Source: JAKACA01 sp963735115 (GTDB lineage: Bacteria > Actinomycetota > Acidimicrobiia > Acidimicrobiales > Bog-793). From it: 64,000 bases of DNA. Positions within the stretch are counted from its first letter, which is position 1. Every line of letters starts with the position of its first letter. The DNA is taken from positions 895,465-959,464 of the forward strand of contig CAVTJR010000002.1 in NCBI GenBank assembly GCA_963735115.1, read 5' to 3'. Of this stretch, positions 25,157 through 33,305 are shown one piece after another. A model generated the notes under the pieces. It was not told the origin of the DNA, searched no databases, and saw only the letters and a list, made by a program, of their open reading frames with translations. The position numbers and the translations under genes are program-made.

Positions 25157-25897
25157 ATGGCCGAGGTGATGATCCCCACTTCAGGTGAGCTGTCGTCCTA
25201 CCTGGCGACACCTGCGGGCGAAGGCCCCTGGCCAGGTGTCGTCGTCATCCACGACGCAATGGGGATGAGCCAGGACTTACGGAACCAGGCTGAGTGGCTT
25301 GCAGGCGAGGGGTACCTCGCCGTAGCGCCGGACCTTTTCTCTGGGAGAGGGATGGTGGCGTGCATGATCTCGGTCATGCGCGACGTGCGCGCCGGACGCG
25401 GAAGGTCATTCGACGACATCGAGGCGGCGCGCGCCTGGCTGGCAGCCCGGGAGGACTGCACGGGCACGATCGGCGTGATCGGCTACTGCATGGGAGGGGG
25501 GTTCGCCCTGCTGCTCGCAGTCGATCGCGGGTTCACGGTGTCGAGCGTCAACTACGGCACCGCTCCAAAGGACGCCTACACGGCCAGCTTCCTGAGACAG
25601 GCTTGCCCGATCGTCGGAAGCTACGGCGGCAGGGATCGTTCACTGCGGGGAGCCGCAGCTCGCCTGGAGCGAGCATTGACGGCCGTCGGGGTCGAGCACG
25701 ATGTCAAGGAGTACCCGGAGGCCGGGCACTCCTTTCTCAACGACCATGAAGGAGCTGGAGACAAGAATCCATTTCCGTTCTCGGTCTTGGAGCCGGTGTT
25801 CGGAATACTCTCGCCGGGATCGGGCTACCACGAGGGTTCTGCGCGAGATGCCCGGCAGCGTATCCTCGCGTTCTTCGAAGCCCACCTGAAGTCGTAG
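25157..25897 (+). CDS. Dienelactone hydrolase family protein
   Basis: A 246-residue alpha/beta hydrolase of the dienelactone hydrolase family. The nucleophile is Cys in GVIGYCMGGG (about residue 115), Asp lies in SYGGRDRSL and His in EYPEAGHSF, and the N-terminal GVVVIHDAMGMSQDLR segment is typical. The family hydrolyses dienelactone in chlorocatechol breakdown, but most genomic copies have unknown ester substrates. ATG 25157 has AAGGAGG nine bases upstream. An earlier ATG (25130) is in frame but lacks a comparable ribosome site. Confidence 0.88.
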   Translation: MAEVMIPTSGELSSYLATPAGEGPWPGVVVIHDAMGMSQDLRNQAEWLAGEGYLAVAPDLFSGRGMVACMISVMRDVRAGRGRSFDDIEAARAWLAAREDCTGTIGVIGYCMGGGFALLLAVDRGFTVSSVNYGTAPKDAYTASFLRQACPIVGSYGGRDRSLRGAAARLERALTAVGVEHDVKEYPEAGHSFLNDHEGAGDKNPFPFSVLEPVFGILSPGSGYHEGSARDARQRILAFFEAHLKS

Positions 25898-25924
25898 CGG
25901 GGCGAAGTCGGCCGCGTACTTCCA

Positions 25925-25969
25925 GCTAGCCCATCCCTGCTCGTGACATTCGCAGCGCCGGGGGCTAGC
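25925..25969. terminator. Inverted repeat between convergent genes, possible bidirectional terminator
   Basis: GCTAGCCC (25925-25932) pairs perfectly with GGGCTAGC (25962-25969) across a 29-nt loop. It sits between the convergent hydrolase and PAS-GGDEF-EAL genes. There is no T-tract, so termination is only a suggestion. Confidence 0.3.
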
Positions 25970-26042
25970 CGTACATCAACTGAGGAGTAGGTGACCCGGC
26001 TCACCCGAACACCGACACCGGAGAGTCGAGAGGGTCTAGCCC

Positions 26043-27932
26043 TTAGAGGCTGAAGAGCAAGTCTCCGGCTTCACCTGACCCGTGTGCGTCATTCGCAGCG
26101 GCCAGGGTGGGTATCGTCAGCTGCGACATCATCGAGAGGCAGTCCGGCGTGGCTAGCCAGGCGTCGAGCTCGGCGACCGGCAACGGCCTGCTCACGTAAT
26201 AGCCCTGTGCCAGGTGGCACCCGAGGCGCTCGAGCCCTCGTAGGACTTCGACCGTCTCCACGCCCTCGGCCACTACCTCGAGCCCCAGGTTGCGCGCGAG
26301 GTCGATTGTCGATCGCACGATGACTTCATCATCGCGTGAGCTACTCAGGTTGGCCACGAGGGAGCGGTCGATCTTGATCTCCTTGATCGGCAGCCGTTTC
26401 AGGTATGAGAGTGGCGAGTAGTCCATCCCGAAGTCGTCGACAGACAGCCGGATGCCCATGTTGCCGAGGCGCTCGAGCACGGCCTGCGTACGCCACTGGT
26501 CGGCGAGAAATGCCCTCTCAGTGATCTCGAGCTCGAGCCGGTCGGAGGGAACTCCGTTGCGTACAAGCAGGTTGGCGACGTCAAATGGAAGCTCAGCATC
26601 AACGAGGTTGCGCATGGCCAAGTTGACGGCCACCCTCATCGCACGGCCGTCATCCAACCATGATCGGCACTGACGAAGCGCCATGTCGAGCACGTAGTGC
26701 GTGAGGGGTTTGATCAGGCCGGTTTCCTGTACGAGCGGGATGAACTCGTCCGGCGGGATGAGACCACGCTCGGGGTGCTGCCAGCGCACGAGTGCCTCGA
26801 CGCCCACGACCGTGCCACTCGGCATGGCGAGCTGCGGCTGGTAGTGGAGAACCAGCTCGCCTCGATCGAGCGCCCCACGCAGCTCTCCGACTAAGGCGAG
26901 GCGGTTCGGCACATGTGAGTCTGTCGAGCTCCCGTATTTCGCGAACCCCGCGCGTGCGGTTTTGGCGAAGTGCACCGCAGCATCCGCACGCTGCAACAGG
27001 AGGTCCGCATCAAGCTCGTCTCTCCGAACCGCCGCGACACCGACGCTGACGTCGATGTTGATCGGCAGACCATCGACGACGATCGGCTGCTCGAGACAGT
27101 ACGGCAGCCGCGAAGAGAACTCGGCAGCCTCTGGCGCCGAAGCCTTCGGGAGCAGGATGGCAAACTCGTCGTCGCCGAGCCTCGCAATCGAGTCATTCGC
27201 TCGCAGCAGTTTCGATAGCCGTTCGGCGACCTGCTTCAGTACCTCGTCGCCAGCTGCATGGCCGAGGGTGTCGTTGATCTCCTTGAACCCATCGACGTCG
27301 AGCGTGAGAACGGCAAGCTCCTGGTGCTCCCGTCGCCCCGACTCAACTGCCTGCCCGACCAGGTCGCGAAACAACACCCGGTTCGGAAGGCCCGTGAGCC
27401 CGTCGTGGAGCTCGTGATGGCGAAGCTGCGCCTCAGCCCGATCGCGGGCACGCTCTGCGAGCTTTGCGCGGGAGATGTCAAGGAGCACGCCTTCGAGCCG
27501 TGACGGCGTGCCGTCCGGAGCAACAACCGCCCGCCCGTGATCAGCGATCCAGCGCAGCGTGCCGTCGGCGTGCACGAGGCGGTACTCGAGCGCGTACGCG
27601 GCGCGTCGCCGTACGGCTTGGTCGACCTCGTCGATGACGAATGGGCGGTCGTCCGGATGGATGATCGAGCCGTAGGTGCGGATCCGGTTGCCGCTGAAGT
27701 CGCTGGCAGGGTAGCCGACGAGCTGCTCGATGTAGCCGCTCATGAAGAGTGTCGTCCAGTTCTCGTCGCATCGGCGCCGATAGACCACTCCGGGAAGGGT
27801 CGCAACAACGGATCGGAACTGATCCTCCGACCCCCCTTCGAGGCCGACCCGAGGACCGTCACGCCCGCGTGACTCCGCTCGGGTCGCGCCGTTGGGCAAC
27901 GCCCCCGATCTCGATGGAAAGGTCCCTCGCAT
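26043..27932 (-). CDS. PAS-GGDEF-EAL protein with degenerate catalytic motifs
   Basis: A 629-residue signalling protein: PAS with PAC motif (about 35-155), GGDEF (about 170-335) and EAL (about 355-600). The cyclase motif is GDDEF (253-257), with the second Gly lost. The EAL motif (379-381) and ligands such as ELEITE, KIDRS and EGVET are present, but the loop-6 sequence DFGTGYS is changed to DFGMDYS (500-506). Both activities may therefore be weakened, or the domains may act as sensors or c-di-GMP receptors. It is closely similar over its whole length to the PAS-GGDEF-EAL part of the 1255-residue protein at 38284, so the two are paralogues. Its stop lies about 40 residues after the EAL domain. 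Confidence 0.87.
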   Translation of the reverse strand: MRGTFPSRSGALPNGATRAESRGRDGPRVGLEGGSEDQFRSVVATLPGVVYRRRCDENWTTLFMSGYIEQLVGYPASDFSGNRIRTYGSIIHPDDRPFVIDEVDQAVRRRAAYALEYRLVHADGTLRWIADHGRAVVAPDGTPSRLEGVLLDISRAKLAERARDRAEAQLRHHELHDGLTGLPNRVLFRDLVGQAVESGRREHQELAVLTLDVDGFKEINDTLGHAAGDEVLKQVAERLSKLLRANDSIARLGDDEFAILLPKASAPEAAEFSSRLPYCLEQPIVVDGLPINIDVSVGVAAVRRDELDADLLLQRADAAVHFAKTARAGFAKYGSSTDSHVPNRLALVGELRGALDRGELVLHYQPQLAMPSGTVVGVEALVRWQHPERGLIPPDEFIPLVQETGLIKPLTHYVLDMALRQCRSWLDDGRAMRVAVNLAMRNLVDAELPFDVANLLVRNGVPSDRLELEITERAFLADQWRTQAVLERLGNMGIRLSVDDFGMDYSPLSYLKRLPIKEIKIDRSLVANLSSSRDDEVIVRSTIDLARNLGLEVVAEGVETVEVLRGLERLGCHLAQGYYVSRPLPVAELDAWLATPDCLSMMSQLTIPTLAAANDAHGSGEAGDLLFSL

Positions 27933-27950
27933 GTCGTCGTATCCCTTCAG

Positions 27951-28874
27951 TTACCCGGTGCTCGTCGGTCGGGATCGGCTTGCGGTTGGACGCGCTCCTG
28001 CTTCGTTTACGGTGTTGCCGCCGCGGCTTCCTCCGCCGTGGGGGTTCCCGCCGTTCGTCCCGCCGCCCAAGGTTCCGCCGTTGGTCCCGCCGCCGTGGCG
28101 GTTCCCGCCGTTGGTCCCGCCGTTGGTCCCGCCGCCGTGGGGGTTCCCGCCGTTGGTCCCGCCGTTGGTCCCGCCGCCGTGGGGGTTCCCGCCGTTGGTC
28201 CCGCCGCCGTGGGGCTCGCCCGCTTTCGTCCCGCCGCGGTGACGGTAGCCCTTGGTCCCACGGCCATCGGGGTAGCCGACCTTGGCCCAGCCGCCGTGGG
28301 GGTAGCTATTGGTCGCGCCACCCTGGAAGTATGCAGGCCTAGTACTGCGCGCGCGAATGCCGGCGTGGGGGGCGTCACTTTGATGACGCGCCTTCGCTGT
28401 CGACGATGCAGTCGCTGAGACGGCCTCCAGCGTTCGATGGTCTCGGTCGCCGTTGTGAGCCTGGTGCGCCGTGGTCTGGGGCGTAGGCAAGTCGATACCA
28501 ATATGGCCGACCGCGTGCGCGAGCGCCCGCTGCATGGGGGCCGGAAGATTGTCGGTGGCCGCGGCGGCGATCGTGCTGCCGACGAACACGCCGCCGGCAA
28601 CGATGACCGGAGTGAGGCCCCTTCGAAGAAGTGCCGGCCGCGATCGCTTGGACTTCTCCGATGCCCGCACGACCGAGACGATCGAAGCAACGGTCTCTCG
28701 CTCACGCAGATCGGGCGCGCTGACGATCGGCGTCTCGCGGAGCTCACCGAGCATTGCTGCTACCGCTGCCCACGCCGCCGGCGTCGAGTCGCCGGCGGCA
28801 CCACTCAGAATGCGTTCGACTAACTGCTCCTCGGCTCGTCTCGCTGCACCGACGGCCGGCCGGGAGCGGGTCAC
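27951..28874 (-). CDS. Anti-sigma-factor-like membrane protein with Gly/Asn/His repeat tail
   Basis: A 307-residue protein encoded directly after the sigma factor gene and overlapping its stop (GTGA). A cytoplasmic helical region of about 80 residues precedes one transmembrane segment (LTPVIVAGGVFVGSTIAAAA, about 87-106). The exported part becomes a low-complexity tail of GGGTNGGNPHGG-type repeats from about residue 200. The layout (small N-terminal domain, one membrane span, extracytoplasmic domain) fits a cognate anti-sigma factor, though no zinc-binding HxxxCxxC motif is seen. The Gly/Asn/His tail could bind metal or surface polymers; that is speculation. The family is otherwise not recognised. 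Confidence 0.65.
   Translation of the reverse strand: MTRSRPAVGAARRAEEQLVERILSGAAGDSTPAAWAAVAAMLGELRETPIVSAPDLRERETVASIVSVVRASEKSKRSRPALLRRGLTPVIVAGGVFVGSTIAAAATDNLPAPMQRALAHAVGHIGIDLPTPQTTAHQAHNGDRDHRTLEAVSATASSTAKARHQSDAPHAGIRARSTRPAYFQGGATNSYPHGGWAKVGYPDGRGTKGYRHRGGTKAGEPHGGGTNGGNPHGGGTNGGTNGGNPHGGGTNGGTNGGNRHGGGTNGGTLGGGTNGGNPHGGGSRGGNTVNEAGARPTASRSRPTSTG
28038..28240 (-). repeat. Tandem minisatellite encoding GGGTNGG(T)NGGNPH repeats
   Basis: Units of 15-36 bp built from GTTGGTCCCGCC and GCCGCCGTGGGGGTTCC (plus strand) are repeated in tandem within the 3' half of the anti-sigma-like gene, keeping its frame. Near-identical units suggest recent expansion by slippage or unequal recombination. 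Confidence 0.8.
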
Positions 28875-29431
28875 CTTGGGACCGAACCTTGCGGGAGGAC
28901 CTCCGCAAGCTTCCGGACTGCCCGGTGCTGGAGCACGCGGATCGCTCCAGAGCGCTTTCCGAGGACACGAGCTACGTCGTCCACGTCGAGGTCACCGAGG
29001 ATGCGTAGCAGGATCACGTCGGCCTGATCCGGCGTCAGGGTCTTCACGACGAGATCCACCGCGGCGTCGCTCGAGATCGCTCCGATCACCTCAGCTTCGA
29101 CGTCCGATCGCCCGGGATAGTCCGCGAAGGTGTCAAGAGGGACCGGCGCCGTCGTCCGTCGCCGCTCCTTCTTCCAATGATCGCCTAGGCAGCGTCGCGC
29201 CACGAGGAACACCAGTGCCCACCACTGACGTTCGCTTCCCGAGAAGGTCCGAAGCTGACGAGCCAGCACCAGCCAGACCTCAGAACCCATGTCCTCGGCC
29301 TCCTGCGGTTCGCGCGCGCGCAGGTAGCGCGAGAGAGCCGGATTGACGTCTCGGTAAAGAGCAGTGACGGCCTGTTCGTCGCCTTGGCGCGCCGCAGCCA
29401 TCGTGTCGGCGAAGGTGGAGCCGAGCGCCAT
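28871..29431 (-). CDS. ECF-type RNA polymerase sigma factor
   Basis: A 186-residue extracytoplasmic-function sigma factor. Region 2 spans about 20-90 (ALYRDVNPALSRYLRAREPQEAEDMGSEVWLVLARQL, then WALVFLVARRCLGDHWKKERRR). Region 4 spans about 125-180 (LTPDQADVILLRILGDLDVDDVARVLGKRSGAIRVLQHRAVRKLAEVL), with the helix-turn-helix in DVDDVARVLGKRSGAIRVLQ. The gene is followed by the membrane anti-sigma-like gene with a 4-bp overlap, the usual regulatory pairing. It probably controls an envelope-related regulon; the divergent Tat-exported repeat protein gene is a candidate member. Confidence 0.88.
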   Translation of the reverse strand: MALGSTFADTMAAARQGDEQAVTALYRDVNPALSRYLRAREPQEAEDMGSEVWLVLARQLRTFSGSERQWWALVFLVARRCLGDHWKKERRRTTAPVPLDTFADYPGRSDVEAEVIGAISSDAAVDLVVKTLTPDQADVILLRILGDLDVDDVARVLGKRSGAIRVLQHRAVRKLAEVLPQGSVPR

Positions 29432-30182
29432 CGGCTCAAGAGTCGGTGCTTGTCGTCGGACTCTGCGAGGTCACGGCATGAATTGTCGGTACTACTGTCG
29501 TCCACGTTGAGAGAATCCTGGATCAAGCGGTGCTCGATCCCTGTATGCGCTCGGGAAAGTACTGAGCTGGTCATTTCAACGCTGCTGTGCAACACATCGC
29601 GCTGCCCAAGGACGCGTGTGTCGGAGTGGACGCTGCGATGCGGGCATACCTTCGGCACCGTCACGGCAACGACACCCATGATCGTGCCGGTGACCTCCAA
29701 GCGACCGAGTTGGCGCGGCTGACCGAGCAGACGAGCTCCGTCAGGCTGGCGTGGCGCTTCGGGGTGTTCCCAGTGGTTGTCATCACGCCTCGCTAGAAGT
29801 CCGTGTGGTGAAGACAAGTCAACGCTCCCGCTGCAAGCAGCCTTCAAGGAGGTCTCGCATCGTCCCTTCCGTTCTGTGCACAAGTCGGTCGGCCCCCGAC
29901 GTCATTGATCGGGTCCTGGTGTAATCAATGGCGCGAGAGCTCCGGTGCGTTACAGCTTGAAGGAAGAATTGCCCCGGCTCACACCGCGATGAGACTCGTT
30001 TCGCTGCTCGGGCCCGATCTGACGAGAGATCCCGATCGGCCCCTCAGCTCAAGCGCGATGAGGCAAACACCGATATTCAAGTGGAACGTGCTTACGCTGT
30101 AGACAGCAAGGCAGGACGCGAGCCTGCAATGACGCCCGCGTGCGGGGGTGGTCAACTGATAAGCAAGAAGGAGAGCCCAGTC
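29432..30182. other. 750-bp non-coding gap upstream of the sigma factor and repeat-protein genes
   Basis: No convincing gene is seen on either strand. Short open frames (for example plus-strand 29587-29796) lack ribosome sites and recognisable homology. The base composition looks less GC-rich than the flanks. A perfect inverted repeat CATTGAT/ATCAATG with a 14-bp loop lies at 29903-29930. The gap must contain the promoters of the two divergent transcription units and may hold decayed coding sequence. Confidence 0.5.
29903..29930. promoter_or_regulatory. Inverted repeat in the divergent intergenic region
   Basis: CATTGAT (29903-29909) and ATCAATG (29924-29930) form a perfect 7-bp dyad with a 14-bp centre, 250 bp before the repeat-protein start. 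It could be an operator or a hairpin; nothing in the sequence decides between them. Confidence 0.25.
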
Positions 30183-31697
30183 GTGGACGACCAGACGAGC
30201 CAGGACGGGCTGCCGTCACTCGAGGACAACGACGTCGGCGCGGCGCCTCCGACCACCCGCCTGGGGCGCCGGGCCCTCATGTTCGGCGCTGCGGCCGCGG
30301 GGGCGGGCATCGCTGCCAGCATGGTCGCCGGGGAGGAGCCGGCGGAGGCAGCCAACAACGGTTCGCTCCTGCTCGGCGAGGCCAATACCGCGACGACCAC
30401 GACCTCCGTCACCACGACCGGGGGCATCGGCCTGCAGGCGACGGCGTCGGCCAACGGTCAGAGCGGGGTCTCGGGGATAGACACCAGCGCCGCCGGCGGG
30501 CGCGGGACCTCTGGCAAGTCCACCAACGGCACCGGCGCCTACGGCCAGACGTCGGGCACCGGCCAGGCCGCGGTCCTCGGGGTCGATGAGAGTGCCGGCG
30601 GAGGCACGGGCGTCGCCGGGAACTCCACGAGCGGCACGGGGGTCGCCGGCAAGTCCACCAACGGCACCGGCGCCTACGGCCAGACCTCGGGCACCGGCCA
30701 GGCCGCGGTCCTCGGGGTCGATGAGAGCGCCGGCGGAGGCACGGGCGTCGCCGGGAACTCCACGAGCGGCACGGGGGTCGCCGGCAAGTCCACCAACGGC
30801 ACCGGCGCCTACGGCCAGACGTCGGGCACCGGCCAGGCCGCGGTCCTCGGGGTCGATGAGAGCGCCGGCGGCGGCTTTGGCACCTACGGCAAGTCCACCG
30901 ACGGGACCGGCGCCTACGGCCAGACCTCGGGCGCCGACCAATATGGGGTCTCCGGCAACGATGTGAGCGCCGGCGGCGGCACCGGCGTGTACGGGAACTC
31001 CATCAACGGCACTGGCGTCTACGGCCAGACCTCGGGCGCTGGCCAATACGGCGTCTACGGTAACGACGACAGCGCTGCCGGCGGCACCGGCGTCTACGGA
31101 AACTCCGCCAGCGGGGCGGGCGTTCAGGGTCTCACCACGGGCGACGGCCAGGCCGGTGCCTACGGATTCGATGAGAGCACCGGCGGCGGTTGGGGCGTCC
31201 ACGGCGTCTCCGTCAATGGCACGGGTGTCAATGGACTGACCTTGAGCAAAGGGCACTATGGGGTTTCAGGCAACGACGAGAGCACCGGCGGTGGGACGGG
31301 TGTGTACGGATACTCCTACCGCGGCACCGGCGTCAGCGGTGAAACCGTAGGCGACGGCGAAGCCGGGGTCCTGGGCACGGATGCAAGTACGGGCGGAGGC
31401 ATCGGGGTTCACGCTGTATCCACCAAGGGCAAGGCGTTGCGGGTCGACGGGGTCGCCAGCTTCTCGAGGAGCGGCAAGGCCGTCGTGGCCGGCACGTCAA
31501 AGAAGAGGGCGAGCTCGGTGACGGTCACTGGTGTCGCGCTGACTTCCGCCAGCCTCGTGTTGGCGACGCCACAAGGCGTCGTGGCCGGCGTCAGCGTCGA
31601 AGGCATCGACCTCGACGTCGCCGGTCGCCGCTTCACCATCCATCTCACCAAGGCCATCAAGGTGCGACTGGCCGTTGCGTGGTTCGTCGTCGGCTAA
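30183..31697 (+). CDS. Tat-exported Gly-rich repeat protein
   Basis: A 504-residue protein with a twin-arginine signal (LGRRALMFGAAAAGAG, then an AEAANN cleavage region around residue 55). About nine Gly-rich repeats follow, of the type GTGVYGQTSG...GVxGxDxSxGGG, which probably form a beta-helical or trimeric fibrous stalk. Two and a half copies are near-identical 45-residue units. The C-terminal 90 residues form a conserved cap (KALRVDGVASFSRSGKAVV through FTIHLTKAIKVRLAVAWFVVG) that is shared by many similar bacterial surface repeat proteins. The start is GTG 30183 with AAGGAGAG upstream. A role as a surface or matrix fibre is likely but not shown. Confidence 0.75.
   Translation: MDDQTSQDGLPSLEDNDVGAAPPTTRLGRRALMFGAAAAGAGIAASMVAGEEPAEAANNGSLLLGEANTATTTTSVTTTGGIGLQATASANGQSGVSGIDTSAAGGRGTSGKSTNGTGAYGQTSGTGQAAVLGVDESAGGGTGVAGNSTSGTGVAGKSTNGTGAYGQTSGTGQAAVLGVDESAGGGTGVAGNSTSGTGVAGKSTNGTGAYGQTSGTGQAAVLGVDESAGGGFGTYGKSTDGTGAYGQTSGADQYGVSGNDVSAGGGTGVYGNSINGTGVYGQTSGAGQYGVYGNDDSAAGGTGVYGNSASGAGVQGLTTGDGQAGAYGFDESTGGGWGVHGVSVNGTGVNGLTLSKGHYGVSGNDESTGGGTGVYGYSYRGTGVSGETVGDGEAGVLGTDASTGGGIGVHAVSTKGKALRVDGVASFSRSGKAVVAGTSKKRASSVTVTGVALTSASLVLATPQGVVAGVSVEGIDLDVAGRRFTIHLTKAIKVRLAVAWFVVG
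30513..30872 (+). repeat. 135-bp tandem repeat within the exported repeat-protein gene
   Basis: Copies begin at 30513, 30648 and 30783 (the third is partial), each coding for the same 45 residues starting GKSTNGTGAYGQTSG. The spacing is exactly 135 bp and the copies differ at only a few bases. This points to recent in-frame amplification, so copy number may vary between strains. Confidence 0.9.
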
Positions 31698-31715
31698 CGC
31701 CGGCGTCGACGACTG

Positions 31716-32210
31716 CTAGGAGACTCCGTAGAGCCCCTTTGTGCCGAAGAAGGTGTTCAGGGCGCGAGTGTCCTTCCGTGCCTCTGCCATCTGCGCCGCT
31801 GTTTCGCTCGTGTCTGGTAGGGAGGTCAATTCCCGCAACTCCTGCGCCGCCGTGGCGTATCCAGAGGTGCCGGCCGCCCCGGAGGCAACGGCCTTGGCGA
31901 GGTCTGATGCGGCCCGGCTCCAATACGCTCCCTGTTCAGCGGCTGCCGACGTAGAGCCTTGCTCCCATTGCCGCTTGGCAGCCGTGAACCCCGCGGGCGG
32001 CGAAGACGTCGTAGTGGTGGCGGTAGTGGACGACGTCGCGGGCGTGGTGGTGGGCACGGTGGTAGTCGACGTCGTCGTGGCCACCGACGCAGGTGAGCTC
32101 GAGCAGGCAGCCAGCGTCAAGGCCGACAGCGCCACCGCCCCAGCAGCTGCGGCCTTGCGCGCTCGCCTTATCACCCTGCGCACCTTACGTACACCCAGCG
32201 CAAATGTCAT
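31716..32210 (-). CDS. Secreted lipoprotein of unknown function
   Basis: A 164-residue lipoprotein. A basic N-region (RKVRRVIRRARK) and hydrophobic core lead to the lipobox LAAC with the modified cysteine near residue 36. A Thr/Ser/Pro-rich linker of about 40 residues follows, then a helical domain of about 80 residues (SAAAEQGAYWSRAASDLAKAVASG, LRELTSLPDTSETAAQMAEARKDTRALNTFF). No family is recognised. It converges with the exported repeat protein gene with an 18-bp gap, and the two may both serve the envelope. Confidence 0.75.
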   Translation of the reverse strand: MTFALGVRKVRRVIRRARKAAAAGAVALSALTLAACSSSPASVATTTSTTTVPTTTPATSSTTATTTTSSPPAGFTAAKRQWEQGSTSAAAEQGAYWSRAASDLAKAVASGAAGTSGYATAAQELRELTSLPDTSETAAQMAEARKDTRALNTFFGTKGLYGVS

Positions 32211-32334
32211 CCCGCCTTCCCGTCAATGCTCCTGTAGCCAGCGACGGTCGAATCTTGCCACCTGGCGTCGCCCGTGAGACGGCTGGGTTCTCTCTTCGCC
32301 ACCGCTGCCGGCAAACAGCCGTACCGTCTGTCTC

Positions 32335-33135
32335 GTGGAGCACGTCCTGTGGATCGGGGGTCCTCCCGGAGCCGGAAAGACGACGATCGCCAGATGGCTC
32401 GCTCGTCGTTACGGGCTGCGCCTGTACAGCTCTGACACGCGAACCTGGGCGCACCGAGACCGAGCGCTGGCCGAAGGGGTGGCGGCGGCACGGCGCTGGG
32501 AGTCGCTTTCCCCAACGGCGCGCTGGGAGCAGAGCCCCGACCAGCTGCTCCAGATGTCGTTACACAGGGAACGCGGCCCGATGGTGATCGACGACTTGCG
32601 AGCCCTGCCTACCTCGCCGCTCATCGTGGCCGAAGGCTCTCCGTTGCCACTCTCGATCGTCTCGTCAGGGTCGGCTGCACGTGCTCGCGCCGTTTGGCTG
32701 TTGCCGACGGCAGCGTTTCAGGAGGCTCAGTTCGCCGCCCGCGGTACCGCCGCAGGCCCGGCAGCGCTCTACCGGCTCCTCAGGCAGTTGGCCGAGCGTG
32801 ACGTGCGGGAGCACGACATGCGCACGCTGACGGTCGATGGTTCGAGACCGGTGTCCGAAATCGCCAGAGCCGTGGAGGGACTGTTTCGCGGGGCGGTGCT
32901 CGCCGGACCGCGGGCGGACACGCTCGACGAGCGACGACAGCTGCTACGGCACATGAACCAGGCAATCGTCGCTCAGGTCCTCGGCTATCACGCCCGACCG
33001 TGGGCAGCGGGCGACCCGGAACTCGTCGAGAGTCTGTTCGTCTGCGAATGCGGCCAGCCGGGCTGCGAGGCTGACCTGCTGGCCACGGTGGGCGAGGCGT
33101 CGGCAGGAGCCCTGCTGCTTGCAAGCCACTCCTGA
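32335..33135 (+). CDS. P-loop NTPase, predicted small-molecule kinase
   Basis: A 266-residue protein opening with VLWIGGPPGAGKTTIARWLARR, a Walker A motif at the very N-terminus as in kinases of the shikimate/gluconate/chloramphenicol-phosphotransferase type. RGPMVIDDLRALP may be the Walker B region, and ALYRLLRQLAERDVREHD the lid. A cysteine cluster (CECGQPGC, near residue 235) could bind zinc. The substrate is unknown. The start is GTG 32335. It is divergent from the lipoprotein gene. Confidence 0.7.
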   Translation: MEHVLWIGGPPGAGKTTIARWLARRYGLRLYSSDTRTWAHRDRALAEGVAAARRWESLSPTARWEQSPDQLLQMSLHRERGPMVIDDLRALPTSPLIVAEGSPLPLSIVSSGSAARARAVWLLPTAAFQEAQFAARGTAAGPAALYRLLRQLAERDVREHDMRTLTVDGSRPVSEIARAVEGLFRGAVLAGPRADTLDERRQLLRHMNQAIVAQVLGYHARPWAAGDPELVESLFVCECGQPGCEADLLATVGEASAGALLLASHS

Positions 33136-33305
33136 CCGCCTTGTCGCTCGAGCGCACCCGGGCATCGGCCTGTCCGTGCGGTCGCTTGCGCCCCTTGCCG
33201 CGCGCTCTGGCGCTCGTCCAGCACCTCGGCCACTTGACGTGGCCAGCAGGACTGCTGGAATTAGGGAGTTGGGGTCTCTTGTCCTCGCAGGCAAAGGAGC
33301 GGCAG

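Noticed and set aside
28038..28240. CRISPR-like regular repeats
   Set aside because: The units are short, contiguous, GC-rich and keep the reading frame of the anti-sigma-like gene; there are no unique spacers and no cas genes.
29587..29796. Plus-strand frame of 69 codons in the 750-bp gap
   Set aside because: The composition is only weakly protein-like and no start signal is visible; kept as part of the non-coding gap.
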